The notes under the pieces are model-generated. The model was not told the origin of the DNA. It saw only the letters and a program-made list of their open reading frames with translations, and made no database searches. From JALORV01 sp035429725 (GTDB lineage: Bacteria > Pseudomonadota > Gammaproteobacteria > Burkholderiales > Burkholderiaceae_F): DNA of 6,327 bases. Every line of letters begins with the position of its first letter. The stretch's first letter is position 1. Location of the stretch: contig DAOMFI010000161.1 of the NCBI GenBank assembly GCA_035429725.1, positions 1-6,327 of the forward strand, in the 5' to 3' direction. Shown here one piece after another: positions 4,684-6,327 of the stretch. Both the position numbers and the translations under genes were made by a program.

Positions 4684-5595
4684 ATGCCGCTTGAGAATCC
4701 ACGTCGTCGCCGCCTGCTCGGCATGGCGGCAGCAGCGGCGCTGTCACGTCCCGCCAGCGGTGCCGACGAGATCGTCACCCGGCCGATTCCGCGCAGCGGC
4801 AAGCCGCTGCCCGTCGTCGGCATGGGCACGTGGCTGACGTTCGACATTGGACGCCGTGCCTTCGACCTGGCACGCCGGCGGCAGGTGCTTCAGGCCTTTT
4901 TTGCAGGCGGCGGTCGCGTCATCGATTCCAGTCCGATGTACGGGCGGGCGGAGGCCGTCCTCGGCGAACTCCTGCCGCAGTTGCCGGACGCGCGCCGGGG
5001 CTTTTCCGCGACCAAGGTCTGGACCACCGGCCGCGACGCCGGCGTGCGCCAGATGCAGGACTCGCTGCGCTTGTGGGGCCTGACCCGCTTTGACCTGATG
5101 CAGATCCACAACATGGTCGACTGGGAAGTCCATCTTGCGACGCTGAAGGAATGGAAGGCCCAGGGACGGATTCGATACATCGGCATCACGACGTCGCACG
5201 GCCGGCGCCACGACGCGCTCGAGGCCGCGATGCTCCGCGAGGACTTCGACTTCATCCAACTCACCTACAGCCTCGCCGATCGCAGTGCCGAACGGCGGCT
5301 GCTGCCGCTGGCCGCGGAGCGCGGCATGGCGGTGATTGCCAACCGTCCGTTCGACGGCGGCGCGCTGGTCGATCGGCTGAACGGATTCCGCTTGCCGCCG
5401 TGGGCGGCACGGATCGGGTGCGCCAACTGGGCGCAGGTCTGCCTGAAGTGGATCGTCTCGCATCCAGCGGTCACCTGTGCCATTCCGGCGACGACGAATC
5501 CCGACCATGCGCGCGAGAACGCCGGGGCGCTGCGCGGGCCGTTGCCCGATGCCGAACTGAGGCGCACGATTGCAAGCCATGTCGCCGGCCTTTGA
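4684..5595 (+). CDS. Aldo/keto reductase with Tat-type signal peptide
   Basis: A 303-residue protein. Residues 1-27 look like a twin-arginine leader: RRRRLLG (7-13), a short Ala-rich hydrophobic stretch, and a likely cleavage site after SGA (25-27). The mature part is an aldo/keto reductase TIM barrel with the catalytic tetrad visible as D81 and Y86 (DSSPMYG), K111 (SATKVW) and H142 (MQIHNM), plus GMGTW (46-50) and GRIRYIGITT (161-170). Family members reduce aldehydes or ketones with NADPH. A Tat leader would mean folding with cofactor in the cytoplasm and then export to the periplasm, where the electron source is unclear. Such exported members are known, but their substrates are mostly undefined. 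The start ATG has only a weak purine run (AGCAGAAG) before it; the internal ATG at 4723 would remove the Tat motif. Its 3' end overlaps the next gene by 17 nt. Confidence 0.87.
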   Translation: MPLENPRRRRLLGMAAAAALSRPASGADEIVTRPIPRSGKPLPVVGMGTWLTFDIGRRAFDLARRRQVLQAFFAGGGRVIDSSPMYGRAEAVLGELLPQLPDARRGFSATKVWTTGRDAGVRQMQDSLRLWGLTRFDLMQIHNMVDWEVHLATLKEWKAQGRIRYIGITTSHGRRHDALEAAMLREDFDFIQLTYSLADRSAERRLLPLAAERGMAVIANRPFDGGALVDRLNGFRLPPWAARIGCANWAQVCLKWIVSHPAVTCAIPATTNPDHARENAGALRGPLPDAELRRTIASHVAGL

Positions 5596-6166
5596 TCGTC
5601 CTTGGCGCCACGTGCCGAACGGCATCACCGTGGTACGCGGCCTGCTGATCCCCGTCATCGGCTGGTTGCTGGCGGAGGAGCGCTACGAAAACGCCTTCTG
5701 GATTGTCGTGGTGTCGGCGTTGAGCGATCTCGTCGACGGCCAGATTGCGCGTCGCTTCAATGCTCACTCGCGTTTCGGCGCGATCGCGGATCCGGTCGCC
5801 GACAAACTGACAATGCTGACCGTCGTCATCGGCCTGATGTGGCAGGGACTGCTGCCGCTCTGGCTGGCGGTGGCTCTCATTGCGCGCGACGTTGTCATCG
5901 TGGCGGGCGCCGCGGCCTATCACCGGTACATCGAACCGGTCGAAATGGCGCCAACCTGGTTGTCCAAGCTGAATACCGCGCTCGAATTCGCCGTGCTTGC
6001 CGGCGTGCTGGCCGATGCGGCTGAACTCTTCGAAGTGGGTGCGTGGCTGCCGATGGCGTTCGCGCTCGTCTTCTGCACGGTCATCGCATCGGGTGTGCAA
6101 TACGTGTGGATCTGGGGTCGTCGCGCCCTGTCACGCCGACGCCTCCTGCGCACCGGCGCGGGCTAG
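5579..6166 (+). CDS. CDP-alcohol phosphatidyltransferase (PgsA/cardiolipin-synthase-like)
   Basis: A 195-residue integral membrane protein with the complete CDP-alcohol phosphotransferase signature D-x2-DG-x2-AR-x8-G-x3-D-x3-D at residues 50-75 (D50, D53, G54, A57, R58, G67, D71, D75). The N-terminal PNGITVVRGLLIPVI (13-27) matches the opening of phosphatidylglycerophosphate synthase-type enzymes, and about six hydrophobic segments follow (near 18-32, 39-48, 77-90, 92-113, 133-148 and 155-178). The enzyme would transfer a phosphatidyl group from CDP-diacylglycerol to an alcohol at the inner membrane. The acceptor (glycerol-3-phosphate, phosphatidylglycerol, or another) cannot be fixed. The start is ATG at 5579-5581 rather than TTG at 5570; either lies within the end of the reductase gene, so translation is probably coupled. 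The basic tail (RRALSRRRLLR) suits the cytoplasmic side. Its TAG overlaps the stop of the convergent gene at 6163. Confidence 0.88.
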   Translation: MSPAFDRPWRHVPNGITVVRGLLIPVIGWLLAEERYENAFWIVVVSALSDLVDGQIARRFNAHSRFGAIADPVADKLTMLTVVIGLMWQGLLPLWLAVALIARDVVIVAGAAAYHRYIEPVEMAPTWLSKLNTALEFAVLAGVLADAAELFEVGAWLPMAFALVFCTVIASGVQYVWIWGRRALSRRRLLRTGAG

Positions 6167-6171
6167 CGCGC
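6156..6171. repeat. Inverted repeat across overlapping convergent stops
   Basis: GCGCG (6156-6160) and CGCGC (6167-6171) flank GGCTAG, giving a 5-bp stem with a six-base loop that contains both stop codons. No T-tract follows on either strand, so it is at most a weak or factor-assisted terminator. Confidence 0.3.
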
Positions 6172-6327
6172 AGCGGCGAGGTCCGCGTCGGCGAGCGCGC
6201 CGAGCTGCGCGTCGATCAGCGACCAGAACGGATTGCTGCGCAGGCGGGTCAGCGAACCGAGCGAGATCGTGATGGCACCGCTTTCTCCGCGCAGCAGCCA
6301 GGACCCGATGCTCGGGATGCCGCCGCG
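6163..6327 (-). CDS. C-terminal end of an unrecognised protein (partial)
   Basis: The minus strand is open from the right edge to a TAG at 6165-6163, giving 54 residues with no start in the window. The sequence includes GGIPSIGSWLLRGESGA, ITISLGSLTRLRSNPFW and SLIDAQLGALADADLAAAR. Codon use, with G or C at most third positions, is like the neighbours, and the frame ends exactly in the CTAG shared with the phosphatidyltransferase stop, both of which support a real gene. It begins with a Gly-rich turn and strand pattern and ends in an amphipathic helix. I do not recognise the family. The start and most of the protein lie beyond the window. Confidence 0.65.
   Translation of the reverse strand, partial: RGGIPSIGSWLLRGESGAITISLGSLTRLRSNPFWSLIDAQLGALADADLAAAR

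Noticed and set aside
4744..5658. Minus-strand open frame of 304 codons opposite the aldo/keto reductase
   Set aside because: Antisense to a gene with an intact catalytic tetrad; the composition looks non-coding and there is no ribosome-binding site.
5471..6100. Minus-strand open frame opposite the phosphatidyltransferase
   Set aside because: Its His/Arg/Asp-rich composition mirrors the hydrophobic membrane protein on the other strand, which carries a perfect family signature.
1..6327. CRISPR array, tRNA, rRNA, insertion sequence or prophage
   Set aside because: No regularly spaced repeats, cloverleaf sequence, transposase-like frame or long terminal repeats were seen.

Overview
The window is GC-rich throughout and densely packed, with strong third-position GC in every gene. 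The families present (DUF1289, a hemerythrin-like protein, an FlK-like thioesterase, a Tat-type aldo/keto reductase, a CDP-alcohol phosphatidyltransferase) suggest a Gram-negative proteobacterium, most likely a betaproteobacterium of the Burkholderiales/Rhodocyclales kind. That placement is inference from gene content and composition. No rRNA, tRNA, CRISPR array, insertion sequence or phage gene was seen. No gene-free stretch reaches 300 bases; the longest gaps are 4537-4683 (147 bp) and 1423-1548 (126 bp), both between divergent genes.

Layout from left to right: (1) the 3' end of a plus-strand gene for an exported protein with a bacterial Ig-like C-terminus (to 218). (2) A minus-strand pair, DUF1289 protein (1422-1192) then MBL-fold hydrolase (1172-237). 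(3) A plus-strand hemerythrin-like gene (1549-2277), divergent from the pair. (4) A three-gene minus-strand operon (4536-2274): FlK-like thioesterase, PNPOx-like flavin-type split-barrel protein, and a fusion of PNPOx-like, GAF and winged-helix-like domains. Its genes are joined by two 4-nt GTGA start/stop overlaps. (5) A plus-strand pair, a Tat-leader aldo/keto reductase (4684-5595) overlapping a CDP-alcohol phosphatidyltransferase (5579-6166). (6) The C-terminal end of an unrecognised minus-strand gene (6327-6163), which runs in from the right edge and has no start codon inside the window.

The operon at 2274-4536 is the most unusual part. Its last product looks like a one-component sensor or regulator: a split barrel that may bind FMN, heme or F420, a GAF domain, and a C-terminus that reads like an OmpR-type winged helix. 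It is tightly coupled to a second, stand-alone split-barrel protein and to a thioesterase that keeps the FlK catalytic residues but has Met in place of the fluoroacetate-gating Phe36. The hemerythrin-like gene is convergent with this operon, so redox, oxygen or nitric-oxide sensing is a possible theme, but the sequence does not prove it.

All three convergent junctions are extremely compact. One has an 18-bp gap; the other two share a CTAG tetranucleotide in which the two stop codons overlap, at 2274-2277 and again at 6163-6166. Any terminators for these genes must therefore lie within or across coding sequence.
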